Shown: in pieces, positions 31,981 to 41,824 of the stretch | Numbering within the stretch: position 1 is the stretch's first letter | Layout of the letters: every line of letters starts with the position of its first letter | Assembly (NCBI GenBank): GCA_026770025.1 | Contig: JAMXDE010000007.1 | Coordinates: 1,364,001-1,428,000 of the forward strand | Direction: 5' to 3' | Source: Craspedostauros australis | Taxonomy: Eukaryota; Bacillariophyta; Bacillariophyceae; Mastogloiales; Achnanthaceae | Length of the DNA: 64,000 nucleotides | Position numbers and translations under genes: made by a program | Notes under the pieces: model-generated | The model's input: the letters and a program-made list of their open reading frames with translations, nothing else | Told to the model about the DNA's origin: nothing | Database searches by the model: none

Positions 31981-34662
31981 ATGACCACCACCGCCAATCC
32001 CACCGCCAATCCAACTGCGCGTTCCGTCGTGGCTGCTGCTGATCCGCCCACTGCTACGCTCAACGCTGTACCCATCGCAGCTCCCGTTGCTGCACCCGTC
32101 GCTGCACCCGTCGCTGCACCCGCCGCTGTGCCCACCACGGTGCTTCCTGCTCCACCCACTGCAGTTCCTGCTACTGGACCTGGAGCAATGGTCGTTGATG
32201 CACCCACCACTGCGCCCGCTGCTACGCTCGCCGCCGAACCCAACACTGCCAATACTGGCGCCGCGGTTGAGACTACTGCAGCTGCTTGCACTGTGCATAC
32301 TGTATCTACAGCACAGCAAAGCAAAAACGCGAAGGTGATTGCATTCATGGCATATGTCTTCGATCTGCAATTCACCAGAGACGACATCAAGGAGATCAAG
32401 AAGGGAGTGCTTCCCTTCACTCGTGAGCAGTACGATGCTGTCCGTCCTGTGCACATTGCCAACTTCTTGCGCAAGAAGGCATTTGGAACAGAGAATCCTG
32501 CTCCTGGTGCCTCATCCTCCTATGCGAGGCTTGGAACACTGAGGGGCTACTATTCTGCTATCTCCAGCATCATGATTGATGGGGAAAATAGATGGTCCAA
32601 TCGACACGAGGTTGGTAATCCATGCCGCAGTCAGCCTGTCTGGGATGTGATCAATGCAGTCAAGAAGCTGGAAAAGAAAGGAGATTGCAAGGAGGGGAGC
32701 GAGAGGGAACCATTTGAGCTCGAAGAGTTTGAACAGGTCCTGTCTATGCTCGCTGACTCCAGCGATGATGTCGCTGCGTACAGTCTCACCGCATTTTTCA
32801 AGTTGCAATTCCATCTTATTGGTCGCTGTGACGATATTGCGAACCTTCGGTTCAGCTACTTCTCCACCATCCCAAATGCTCCTGGCCATATCGGCATCAA
32901 AGTCATGAAGTCCAAGAATGCTGCAGAGATCAGCAGGATTGCATTGCAGATTATTGTCGGATCATTCGATATCAAGTACTGTCCGATCCTTGCTCTTGCC
33001 ATCCATATGGAGGCATCTATGCACAAGACAGAACGAGAGGAGCCCTACCTGTTCTCCATGCGTGGTACTGGCGACAAGGTGCCCAAGCTGACTCTATCAG
33101 TAACGAAGGATGCGATCTCCCACTGCGTGAACGATCCAGAGTTCAAGGTCATCTCTAGCGAAGGGCCCATCAAGCGCCTCGGAACCCACTCCATCCGCAA
33201 GTGTTCCGCCACCCACGCAATGAACGTTGGTTGCTGCTTCACTACCGTCGTAGAGCGCGCCCGCTGGATGCTGCCCCAGCGAACTATTCTGAACAAGTAC
33301 GTTCCTGCCACTCTCTCGTATCCTGATGCAGAGGTAGCATGCAGATCCACGCCCGAAGCACCATGCACCTACAAGATTGTCAAGCCTGAAGTCGTCACAG
33401 ATGATTGGCTCCTCGACAATGTCGCAAGGAAGATCCGACATCGTCTTGCCCGTCCCCTTGCCCTTGCATTTGCTCGTGGCCTGCTGTGGGGTGCAATGGA
33501 CGCACATGCCTCCAAGATGATGCCTGCATGGCTCTCTGACAGTGTGCGTAAGGCCTACCGCGAGCTGGCACAGAAATCTAACTTGGACCCAGATGCTAAC
33601 CCAGTGGAGCGAGTCTGCCTCTACGTCGGCAACGTACGCGGCATGCTCAAGATCGCTGAGGGCCCACGTCCTATCATCAATCGAGCTGCTGGCACAGGTG
33701 GTAATCCATTTGAGGCCTACCAACATGCCGAAGGGGTGGGAAGGGTCACTGTAACCATGTTGGAGACCCAGCAGCTGGCGCTCGATGGCATCAAGTCGGG
33801 TATAGAGACGGTGAGGACCACTGTTGCATGCAACCAGCTCAAGAGCAACAAGATGGAGATGAAGCTGGACCTGATGGAGACGAAGCTAGACAGGATGGAG
33901 AACAAGCTCGACGTCCTCCTCGATCTTCTCACGAAGAACAGCAGCCATCATCAACCGCCCACCATCGATCTGGCACCAGCAGCATCTGTGCCAATTGATG
34001 TGCCTGTGCCATCCACACCACCAACCGAGACAGTACCAATTGATGTGTCTGTGCCACCAACACCGACCGAGACAGCACCAACCGAAGAAACTGAGCCATC
34101 TCTGCCAACGCTGATCGATGCACCTACACCAACTGTAACATTTGCACCTATGGAGGTCGAGCCAGAACTGTCTCCTGCAGCACAGGCAGAGGCCGAAGCA
34201 AGGCTGGAAGAGCAGAGATTGGAGCAAGCCGCAGCTGTGGCGGCAGAGCGGAAGCGAATCGCGAAGCAAGCGAGAGCAAGAGCAGCTGCGATGTCACAGC
34301 GGACGAACAAACCCGATCCTGGGAGAGCAGTCCTCACCCCGCAACTAGGTACGTTGGAGCTGCTCTGGAGAGAGTATCATGAGGGATTGTATGGGTTGAT
34401 GGCAGCAAAAGAGATGAACAAAGAAACGGACTTGAAGAACAGCAACAACAAGTTCATTTGGAACCGTCGCAAGTTCATTTGGGAGGAGTTCGAGCGTCTC
34501 GCTGAGCTCGGCGTTGAAGGGCCAGCAGCATTAGCGAACATACACAGAGAGTTTGGCAAGATGGCCACTGGCCAACTCAACATCGCAATCGGCAAAAGGA
34601 ACAGAGCCAAAAAGAAGGCCTCCGAAGCCGCCGCCAAAGCCGCCGCCAAAGCCAACAAGTAG
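31981..34662 (+). CDS. Crypton-type tyrosine recombinase, apparently intact
   Basis: A single 893-codon frame. Residues 1-100 are Ala/Pro/Thr-rich with PVAA repeats. The tyrosine recombinase core spans about 115-445. Its catalytic set is visible: Arg 282 (LIGRCDDIANL), Lys about 310-312, the H-x-x-R box at His 403/Arg 406 (GTHSIRK), Trp 429 (ARWML) and the nucleophile Tyr 440 (NKYVP). A coiled coil lies at about 594-652, then a Pro/Thr-rich linker. The C-terminal segment at about 790-860 (LWREYHEGL; WNRRKFIWEEFERL) resembles the GCR1_C DNA-binding domain. A YR core plus GCR1_C tail defines Cryptons, DNA transposons that move through circular intermediates without terminal inverted repeats. 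Related CryptonS elements are known in stramenopiles. No inactivating change is visible, so it may be active or domesticated. Confidence 0.85.
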   Translation: MTTTANPTANPTARSVVAAADPPTATLNAVPIAAPVAAPVAAPVAAPAAVPTTVLPAPPTAVPATGPGAMVVDAPTTAPAATLAAEPNTANTGAAVETTAAACTVHTVSTAQQSKNAKVIAFMAYVFDLQFTRDDIKEIKKGVLPFTREQYDAVRPVHIANFLRKKAFGTENPAPGASSSYARLGTLRGYYSAISSIMIDGENRWSNRHEVGNPCRSQPVWDVINAVKKLEKKGDCKEGSEREPFELEEFEQVLSMLADSSDDVAAYSLTAFFKLQFHLIGRCDDIANLRFSYFSTIPNAPGHIGIKVMKSKNAAEISRIALQIIVGSFDIKYCPILALAIHMEASMHKTEREEPYLFSMRGTGDKVPKLTLSVTKDAISHCVNDPEFKVISSEGPIKRLGTHSIRKCSATHAMNVGCCFTTVVERARWMLPQRTILNKYVPATLSYPDAEVACRSTPEAPCTYKIVKPEVVTDDWLLDNVARKIRHRLARPLALAFARGLLWGAMDAHASKMMPAWLSDSVRKAYRELAQKSNLDPDANPVERVCLYVGNVRGMLKIAEGPRPIINRAAGTGGNPFEAYQHAEGVGRVTVTMLETQQLALDGIKSGIETVRTTVACNQLKSNKMEMKLDLMETKLDRMENKLDVLLDLLTKNSSHHQPPTIDLAPAASVPIDVPVPSTPPTETVPIDVSVPPTPTETAPTEETEPSLPTLIDAPTPTVTFAPMEVEPELSPAAQAEAEARLEEQRLEQAAAVAAERKRIAKQARARAAAMSQRTNKPDPGRAVLTPQLGTLELLWREYHEGLYGLMAAKEMNKETDLKNSNNKFIWNRRKFIWEEFERLAELGVEGPAALANIHREFGKMATGQLNIAIGKRNRAKKKASEAAAKAAAKANK

Positions 34663-34779
34663 ACGTGAAGAATAGCAATTGTGATCCAGCGACTTCTGGT
34701 GCATCTCTCGTGGCGTTTTGGTGTGCTTCACAGTGTGTGTTGGTGCTGGTACGCAGTGATTCGAATCGTGCGTCGACTT

Positions 34780-36648
34780 TCGGTCCAAAACAGAAACGAT
34801 CGGGGTGTGATCAGAATCAAGGAGAGCGAGGATGTTCGCGGCGATCGGAGAAACTTTTGTTGCGAATTGGTCATGCCTTTTTGCTTCCGTCATCTCAGCC
34901 GTTCGCACAGATCGGCCATGGTCGATCCCAGAATCGACGAGGATGAGGATACACACGGTGATCACAAAACTTCGATGACGATTCGATTCGGAGTACTTCG
35001 CACAAACAAAAAAGCATGACGCGCATAGCCATCACAGAGCGTTTTCGCGACTGCTCACCACAACACCATCGCTATTGTACTGATAACACTATGCTACTAT
35101 ACTATAGTATTATACTATATAATACTATAGTATATTATTATACTACGGTACTCCACCACGATGCTACTACACTACTACGCTACTACACTACTACACTACT
35201 ACACTACTACACTACTACACTACTACACTACTACACGATCGAGGTGATTTCAATGATGTCCAACTCATCCTCGTCACCACATCATCACGATGTGATGCGC
35301 AATACGATGGCATAACGAATACGAGGAGAGCGCACTTTTATGTTATAACATATAATTCAGACAATCATAGTGTGATGCCTGTTAGGAATGGTATTACTCT
35401 CATGGTCGTGTGCTTTCTCTGCTTTGGATTGTGTTACATGCGACAGGAATCGGCCATGATGTCCCAGAACTGAGGAGAGTGAGGATGCGCACGGCGATTG
35501 GAGGAGTTTTGTTGTGGATCCGATCCGAGTTTTGTGTGTCGCCGTCGTCTCTTTTTTCCGTCATCGTTCGTCCATGAGTCGACTCCGGAAAATGGCCGAC
35601 AAAAGCATGACGCGCACAGCCATCACAGAGCGTTTTCGCGACTGCTCACCACAACATCATCGCTATTGTACTGATAACACTATGCTACTATACTAAGGTA
35701 CTCCACCACAACGATACTACGATACTACGCTACTACGCTACTACGCTACTACACTACTACACTACTACACGATCGAGGTGATTTCAATGATGTCCAACTC
35801 ATCCTCGTCACCACATCATCACGATGTGATGCGCAATACGATGGCATAACGAATACGAGGAGAGTGCACTTTTATGTTATAACATATAATTCAGACAATC
35901 ATAGTGTGATGCCTGTTAGGAATGGTATTTCTCTCATGGTCGTGTGCTTTCTCTGCTTTGGATTGTGTTACATGCGACAGGAATCGGCCATGATGTCCCA
36001 GAACTGAGGAGAGTGAGGATGCGCACGGCGATTGGAGGAGTTTTGTTGTGGATCCGATCCGAGTTTTGTGTGTCGCCGTCGTCTCTTTTTTCCGTCATCG
36101 TTCGTCCATGAGTCGACTCCGGAAAATGGCCGACAAAAGCATGACGCGCACAGCCATCACAGAGCGTTTTCGCGACTGCTCACCACAACATCATCGCTAT
36201 TGTACTGAAAACACTATGCTACTATACTAAGGTACTACGCTCCCACGCGACTACGCTCCCACGCTACTACGCTACTACACTACCACACGATCGAGGTGAT
36301 TTCAATGATGTCCAACTCATCCTCATCACCACATCATCGTGATGTGATGCGCAATACGATGGCATAACGAATACGAGGAGAGCGCACTTTTATGTTATAA
36401 CATATAATTCAGACAATCATAGTATGATGCCTGTTAGGAATGGTATTACTCTCATGGTCGTGTGATTTCTCTGCTTTGGATTGTGTTACATGCGACGGGA
36501 ATCGGCCATGATGTCCCAGAACTGAGTAGAGTGAGGATGCGCACGGCGATTGGAGGAGTTTTGTTGTGGATCCGATCCGAGTTTTGTGTGTCGCCGTCGT
36601 CTCTTTTTTCCGTCATCGTTCGTCCATGGGTCGACTCCAGAAAATGGA
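34780..36648 (+). repeat. Degenerate tandem repeat, unit about 534 bp
   Basis: The best copies repeat at 534 and 518 bp: for example the segment starting GATCCGATCCGAG recurs near 35,517, 36,051 and 36,569. A more diverged partial copy lies at about 34,900-35,370, and a weaker one before it from about 34,780. Each unit holds a variable CTACTACA-type minisatellite (35,160-35,235; 35,710-35,770; 36,235-36,285) and a conserved run from GTGATGCCTGTTAGGAAT to AATGGCCGACAAAAGC. The last unit breaks off at about 36,648. Short open frames inside the unit are repeated with it and are not evidence of coding. It starts about 120 bp after the Crypton stop, so it could be part of that element's 3' region or an older local satellite. 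Confidence 0.8.
35099..35133. repeat. Perfect AT-rich palindrome, 16-bp arms with 3-bp spacer
   Basis: ATACTATAGTATTATA, spacer CTA, then TATAATACTATAGTAT: the arms are exact inverted repeats. It is part of about 43 extra bases present only in the first copy of the 534-bp repeat; the other copies pass directly from TACTATACTAA to GGTACTCC. Confidence 0.9.
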
Positions 36649-37070
36649 CGACTGCAGTGTGGGGAGTAGAGCAGGACGAAAAGGAGACACCAATCGAGCG
36701 GAGCGCCGATACGACCGACATATCAGTGCTGATCCAAGCGCAATGGATTGAGTCGTACCCCATTGTACATAATTGAGCGGGTCAGCTACAGTGTAGGCAG
36801 ACAGATGAGACTTGACCAGAGTGGAATGAGGACGCGAACGAGCAGGGCGACCCATGTATGGGTAGTGCCATCATCGAACATGATTGTTACCTTTGATCAT
36901 TTGCGGTCGGGCTATTGGCCATTTCCAGAGGGCGCACATCATCAGGAATCCGTAGTGGGAGCAGGATGATTGATTGGTGTGGCGAATTTGAACGAATGTG
37001 GTGGCGGTCGCCAGTATGCGTGTGATCGGTGGCATGTGAAAGAGAGATGATCGCAGCGTAGTATCGCAGG
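36649..37070. other. Unassigned stretch
   Basis: Between the 534-bp repeats and the first LINE fragment. No supportable gene or repeat seen. Confidence 0.5.
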
Positions 37071-37088
37071 TATTCAGATGGTCGATCA
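37071..37088 (+). repeat. Target-site duplication, left copy
   Basis: Identical over 18 bp to 38,471-38,488; it brackets the truncated LINE. Confidence 0.85.
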
Positions 37089-38470
37089 TCGCACTGGAAC
37101 GACGATGTCGACAAAATGGCGGGAGCGGAGCAGGGACGGAACGGTCCGGAGCGTGATGAGGAACTGCATGGAGATGAGTGGTCAGTGTGGATAGGGGGAG
37201 AGAAGGCTTGCGCGAGCACGAAGGATACTCTGTGGGAACACGTGCAGTGGCAGAAAACCGAGCAGTGGCAGAGTAGGACAGGCAAAATGGACTGGGAGGA
37301 GATGGCTGATGTCGACGGTCATTCTATACGAGCGACGATGCATGGGCTGGAGAATGGAAGGCGACGATGGGTGGTGAAGCACGCGGCGCATTTCGGACCG
37401 GTCGGCAGGAATATGCGGAAGTGGAAATTCTGGAGCGATGGCCTATGCCTGGTATGCAAAACAGAGGAAGAGATGAAGGCGCATGTGATGCAGTGTCAGC
37501 ATCCTGCTGCGATGCAAGTGAGGCATGCCGCTTTGGAGAAGTGAGCGCGCGCGATGAGAATGGACGAGGGGGATCCGCAAATGGTACAAGAGATCGTGCG
37601 GCAGGTGCGAATGTGGACAGAACAGCGCGAGGCGGAACCGCAAGGGTGGTCTGATGTGCACAGAGCATCGATGGCGCAAGGCAAGATTGGATGGGACAAG
37701 ATGGTGATGGGGAGGTGGTCTTGGCAGTGGCGGCGAGTACGGACTGAAACGATGCGGCGAAGTGGCAGTAGAGATACGCCGACGCATTGGATTAGCCAAG
37801 CGATTCGAGGCCTGTGGGAAGTACGATGGGTGGCGTGGAAAGCATGAAATCAGGCACTGCACGAGGATGAGCTTTGGAGCAAATAGACAGAGAAGGTCCA
37901 GCAGGCGCAAGAGAAGGTGGAAGTGGTGTAGCTGCGAGGGAGTAGAGGATTATTATGGAGGGACGCAGGGCTGCTGGAGAACACGAGCAAGGAGCAGGTC
38001 CAGAGAATGCCAGTGGATGAGCAACTTGCGCGGGTACGGCATGTGGAGGCGGCCAGAGTAGGAACAGCGGCAAGCCGGTTATGGCAGACGGGGCCAAGGA
38101 CAGGAGCAGCAACGCCCACCATGGGTGACAGGCAACGAAGAGGGCGCCAAAGGGAGGATTATGGCATCAGGAGGGGCAGAAGAGGAAGTGCGCGAGCAGG
38201 CTCCGGTCAAGGAGGGCAGAGCGTGAACAAGCGAGGCGGAGACGCGGGAATACATGATATGGGTGAAGTGCACGGCGGATGTGGAATCGGGTGCCCAGTG
38301 CGGTATGTTCTATGTGATTTATGGAGATGGCAATCTGTGGAAGGCAGGGAAGCGAGATCCTAATAGAAGTCGTTCTGGCGTGGTCGGCCTTTTGGCTCGT
38401 CGTTTGCGGGCGACTATGAAGCCTTCGAGGCAACCTTGAATGCAAGGGATAGTCAGTGAGTTATTATTAT
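37089..38470 (+). mobile_element. 5'-truncated LINE (3' end of ORF2) with 18-bp target-site duplication
   Basis: The first frame (about 37,089-37,544) reads as the C-terminal part of a LINE ORF2. It has an Arg/Trp-rich helix (LENGRRRWVVKHAAHFGPVG) and a CCHC-like knuckle (CLVC then HVMQC). Further on, in other frames, a Trp-rich stretch (WISQAIRGLWEVRWVAWK) and a terminal segment (EQLARVRHVEAARVGTA) complete the tail. Several frame changes show it is a dead copy. The 3' end is a short TTA repeat. The 18-bp sequence TATTCAGATGGTCGATCA flanks it at 37,071-37,088 and 38,471-38,488, the mark of target-primed reverse transcription. The inserted length is 1,382 bp. Whether it belongs to the same family as the element at the right window edge cannot be tested, because that element's ORF2 tail lies outside. 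Confidence 0.85.
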
Positions 38471-38488
38471 TATTCAGATGGTCGATCA
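38471..38488 (+). repeat. Target-site duplication, right copy
   Basis: Identical over 18 bp to 37,071-37,088; the first bases may merge with the TTA tail. Confidence 0.85.
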
Positions 38489-40241
38489 GATGATCTGCGT
38501 GGTCATGGCGAATCATTTCTGATGTAGATGCCGTCGCCATCCCACTGCAACTCTCTAGATCACCGAGGCGGCGCCTGAATCCACATGACGCCTGTGTGTC
38601 GGTATCATTGCAGTTGTGCACACATCTCAAAATGTGAGCGGACTCAAGTCCACGACTGTTCCCAAGCTGGACTCAGACCTGGACAAAAAGAAATACCGAT
38701 CGGTCAGTTCGCGCCAAAAGCATCGGGCCGCATCCTCAGTGCGCCGAGAATGTGCGCATCCTCCAACGCATGATCCTTCGTGGGGCCATGCCCCTATGCG
38801 ACAATCATCGATCGACAATGCTCAACCAAAGACGTTCAGTCTCCCAAGTAATTCGATCACTGGACGCTATCCTATCAGACTCAATTTTCAACATATCAAC
38901 ACATCCGTTTGGTTTCGCATCCGTTTCACTGAGCACACACACACACTCCTCGCACTTGCCCGCGGTGTATGGCAATCATCAGACCATCAGCTTCCGCACC
39001 TCAGTCAACTAGTCATAAAACCCAAGTAGCTGTATTCTAAGACTGCGATCTATCACATAGTAGTCGGATCATTTTGGGGGTACCAGCTACATACACTTTT
39101 GATCCGCTGCATCACGCGGTTACGTTCCAGGTCATTGGTACGTATGTGCCTACGGACATGCAATTCAGAGGACTACGTTGTGACCTTGAGGACCAACTCC
39201 AACCATTCGCGGCATGTATCAACGCAATAGCCACGCTACGAATACTCGACCACGTATTCGTTACTTTTGGAATGCGGTTCACAAGAAACAACCAGACGGA
39301 CCAAGGAACAACGCCAACAGCACAAAAGAATGAAGTTATGCTTTCGCGGCGACGGCCACCAATCTCATGATCATTGCGAGCCCATGCAATTGAAGTATGA
39401 TCGGTCGTGACACATTGCGATCTCGCTGCAGATTCCATTTTTCACAACCGGCACATATTCAAGGACACGGAGAGCACCATCCGCATCATCCCCGCAACAA
39501 ACGTAATAAGTAGGCTACCGCAAGAGAGCTGCTGTCCATTTTCCTGCTATACTCAGCTTGCTGCCGTAGTTCATGGTGATTGCAGTCTCAGCCATTTCGT
39601 GTTTTGCATGATATTTTGCAGGGATTATGAACTAGCGTTTTGCTCCACAGGAAACAAAAAATGACGAGTCAATGGTTCAGTTGGCCCACGGCACATTTTT
39701 TGGCCTGTCTGAACTCCAACCTGTGAAGTGACGTCGCTCACTTTTTGCCGCTTTGGAGGTGCGCGCCAGTCGCTGGCGATCGTTTTACTCTCCATCCTTG
39801 GGTGCACTCGTCTCTCACCCATGGAACCGTCCTGCCAGGTGCGTGCATGGCTGCCACAAATGAAAGTTGTACAAATGCTTGGGCTCCTATCACCAACAAT
39901 AGGTCGTGCGGTGCTGTTTTCATTTTGTTCCATTTCTCCATTCGAATATTGGTGTTGTCATTGCTGTTTTCGTTCCGTGCTCGGTGCTCCACTTGTGCCA
40001 TGGAACTATGCAGCACATGTGCCAACTTTCTTGTAAAAGGGTGAAAGGCTGATTTATGATAACTTGACTGTCGTCTTCTGATTGCAGCGCGAGAGTGAGC
40101 GATGCCCTGCATGCACCGTGCGATGGGACGAGATGTCAGCTCTTGATTGTAGTAGAGCGGTGAACGGAACAGGATGACTGGTGGCTCTGACGTTGCTGGT
40201 CTGATGATCAAAGAAGGACAACGATGCTGCATGATGTTGTG
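38489..40241. other. Unassigned stretch, 1.75 kb
   Basis: No frame longer than about 165 codons, no ATG-led frame with protein-like composition, and no repeat that I can match elsewhere in the window. A short CA run lies at 38,935-38,945. It may be old degraded transposon DNA, but I have no evidence for that. Confidence 0.45.
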
Positions 40242-40258
40242 TCATGCACGAGGATCTG

Positions 40259-40814
40259 GGAACCGATGTAGAGGGGTTTTTCTGAGGCGGCAACAATCCA
40301 GAAAGTCCGTGGCGAAATGGTCTGGATAGCTCATATGTTGCATCTAGCGCATGGCGTGGGAGCAATGGGCAGCTCGAAACGAAGCACTTTTTGAAGGTCA
40401 AGACTTGGCTGAAGCCGGAATAAATCAAGCTCTTCGCAATAGATCAGAATCATTTCGTCTCCGCCGCGAGCACCATCGGCCCACTCACCACAGGATTCAA
40501 CGGACGGCACCAACAGCAGACGCGCACATAGCGCAGGTCGCGATATGGGTCGAGCAAACCACACAGATGTTGCATGAACCGACTGCCTCTGGCACCCTGT
40601 TCATGTGGCTGAAGCGCAGAAGACGCGCTCATCCAACCCCGGCCTAAAATGTAAAGCAGCCGCATACACGACAGCTCGCACATTCACTGAATGCATACAA
40701 CAATCAACAGATTCTGTGCTCCCTTAGTGTCCGGCGCGAAGTTGAAAGGAGGCGGAGGGAAGCGCCTCCAGCGCAGCCCCATAAGAGAGTTTGATCTTTG
40801 CATTATTTATTTGC
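40259..40814 (+). mobile_element. 5'-truncated LINE 3' end with 17-bp target-site duplication
   Basis: The 556-bp insert starts inside the ORF2 tail. Peptide stretches WIAHMLHLAHG and WEQWAARNEALF (in different frames) match the Trp-rich tail seen in the 37-38.5 kb fragment. Its 3' untranslated end (40,695-40,814) contains a hairpin with stem GGAGGCG/CGCCTCC and ends in TTATTTATTT. TCATGCACGAGGATCTG at 40,242-40,258 and TCATGCACAAGGATCTG at 40,815-40,831 differ at one base and form the target-site duplication. That mismatch makes it somewhat older than a fresh insertion. Confidence 0.75.
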
Positions 40815-40831
40815 TCATGCACAAGGATCTG

Positions 40832-41824
40832 AAGCTTCAAGGAACATGACAGACGACGTAGGATGATGGAGGGAGTTGCAATTTTCGGGGCGAGGTTGGT
40901 GATGGCGCCATTTGTTGATTGGTATCTTTCATCGAGTCCCCAGTCACGGATTACTGACAACTCCATCGACTCCCACAACTTTGCCGCATGCGTTCACAAA
41001 ATACGATCGGGCACTGTGCCATGCATGGACGTGGTCGATCGGGACGGCTCGTACTCGCATATGCTCGATGATAGTGCCGATACGCATCAAAGTATTGCTT
41101 GCGTTTTGTTGCTGTAGACTGGCTCAGATCAGCCTACATTGGTGCATCCATCCGTCCGAGAGGCATTGAGGTTGCAGGCTATGCACATGCTCATTCGCAT
41201 GCATTCACCTCCACCATTCTCAAACCTCCACATCCAAAATCATGTGTGAACACTCTTAGGAATGTGAGATCGCGATTCTCAAGCTTGGTTCAGTACGATA
41301 AATCGCTTAGAAGCTGCCATGCTGATATGGGTATGGGTATCCAACCATTCAGGTCTTTGCGGAGGCTTCAGGAGCAGATCAAGGGCGTTGATACACCTAT
41401 GAGCGCCCCCTGGATACAACACAGTTTGATGGACGTCCTGAGATTGATGATTCCAATGGGGATTTGTTCAGATATGGTTCATGTTGGCAGTTCCTGGATG
41501 GTGTCACGTGAAGGCAAAGTTTGAAGGAGCCGGTATTCGAAGATGCAAATGCAGCAAATAACCACATGGAAAGTGTCCGGGAGAGGTCCAAGGATAAGCT
41601 CAAGATGATTTCATTCCTCCAAATTGATCAGTGCAGTGCAGATATAGGCCGGTTTGACCCACAGTGGCGTTCGACGATCGGTGTCATCGTGTGTACGAGG
41701 AACATGAAGGTGTCAACCCCTTACGAAAGTAAAGAAAGCGTACAAACCCACGGAATATGCCGATGGAAAGGCCTTGGATGGGTCCCAATCGGTTGCATGC
41801 CTTCGGACTGGTCATTCCCATGCA
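40832..41824. other. Unassigned stretch next to the satellite
   Basis: No supportable gene. The last part (41,520-41,820) shows no similarity I can see to the satellite unit, so the array edge at about 41,825 looks sharp. Confidence 0.45.

Noticed and set aside
34760-34790. A TTCGAAT-containing stretch resembling a tRNA T-loop or Pol III B box
   Set aside because: No cloverleaf can be drawn around it and no A box is in place.
35016-36230. Repeated frames of about 60 codons starting MDPIRVLC in the 534-bp repeats
   Set aside because: They are identical because the DNA is duplicated, contain no motif, and are not maintained in the diverged copy.
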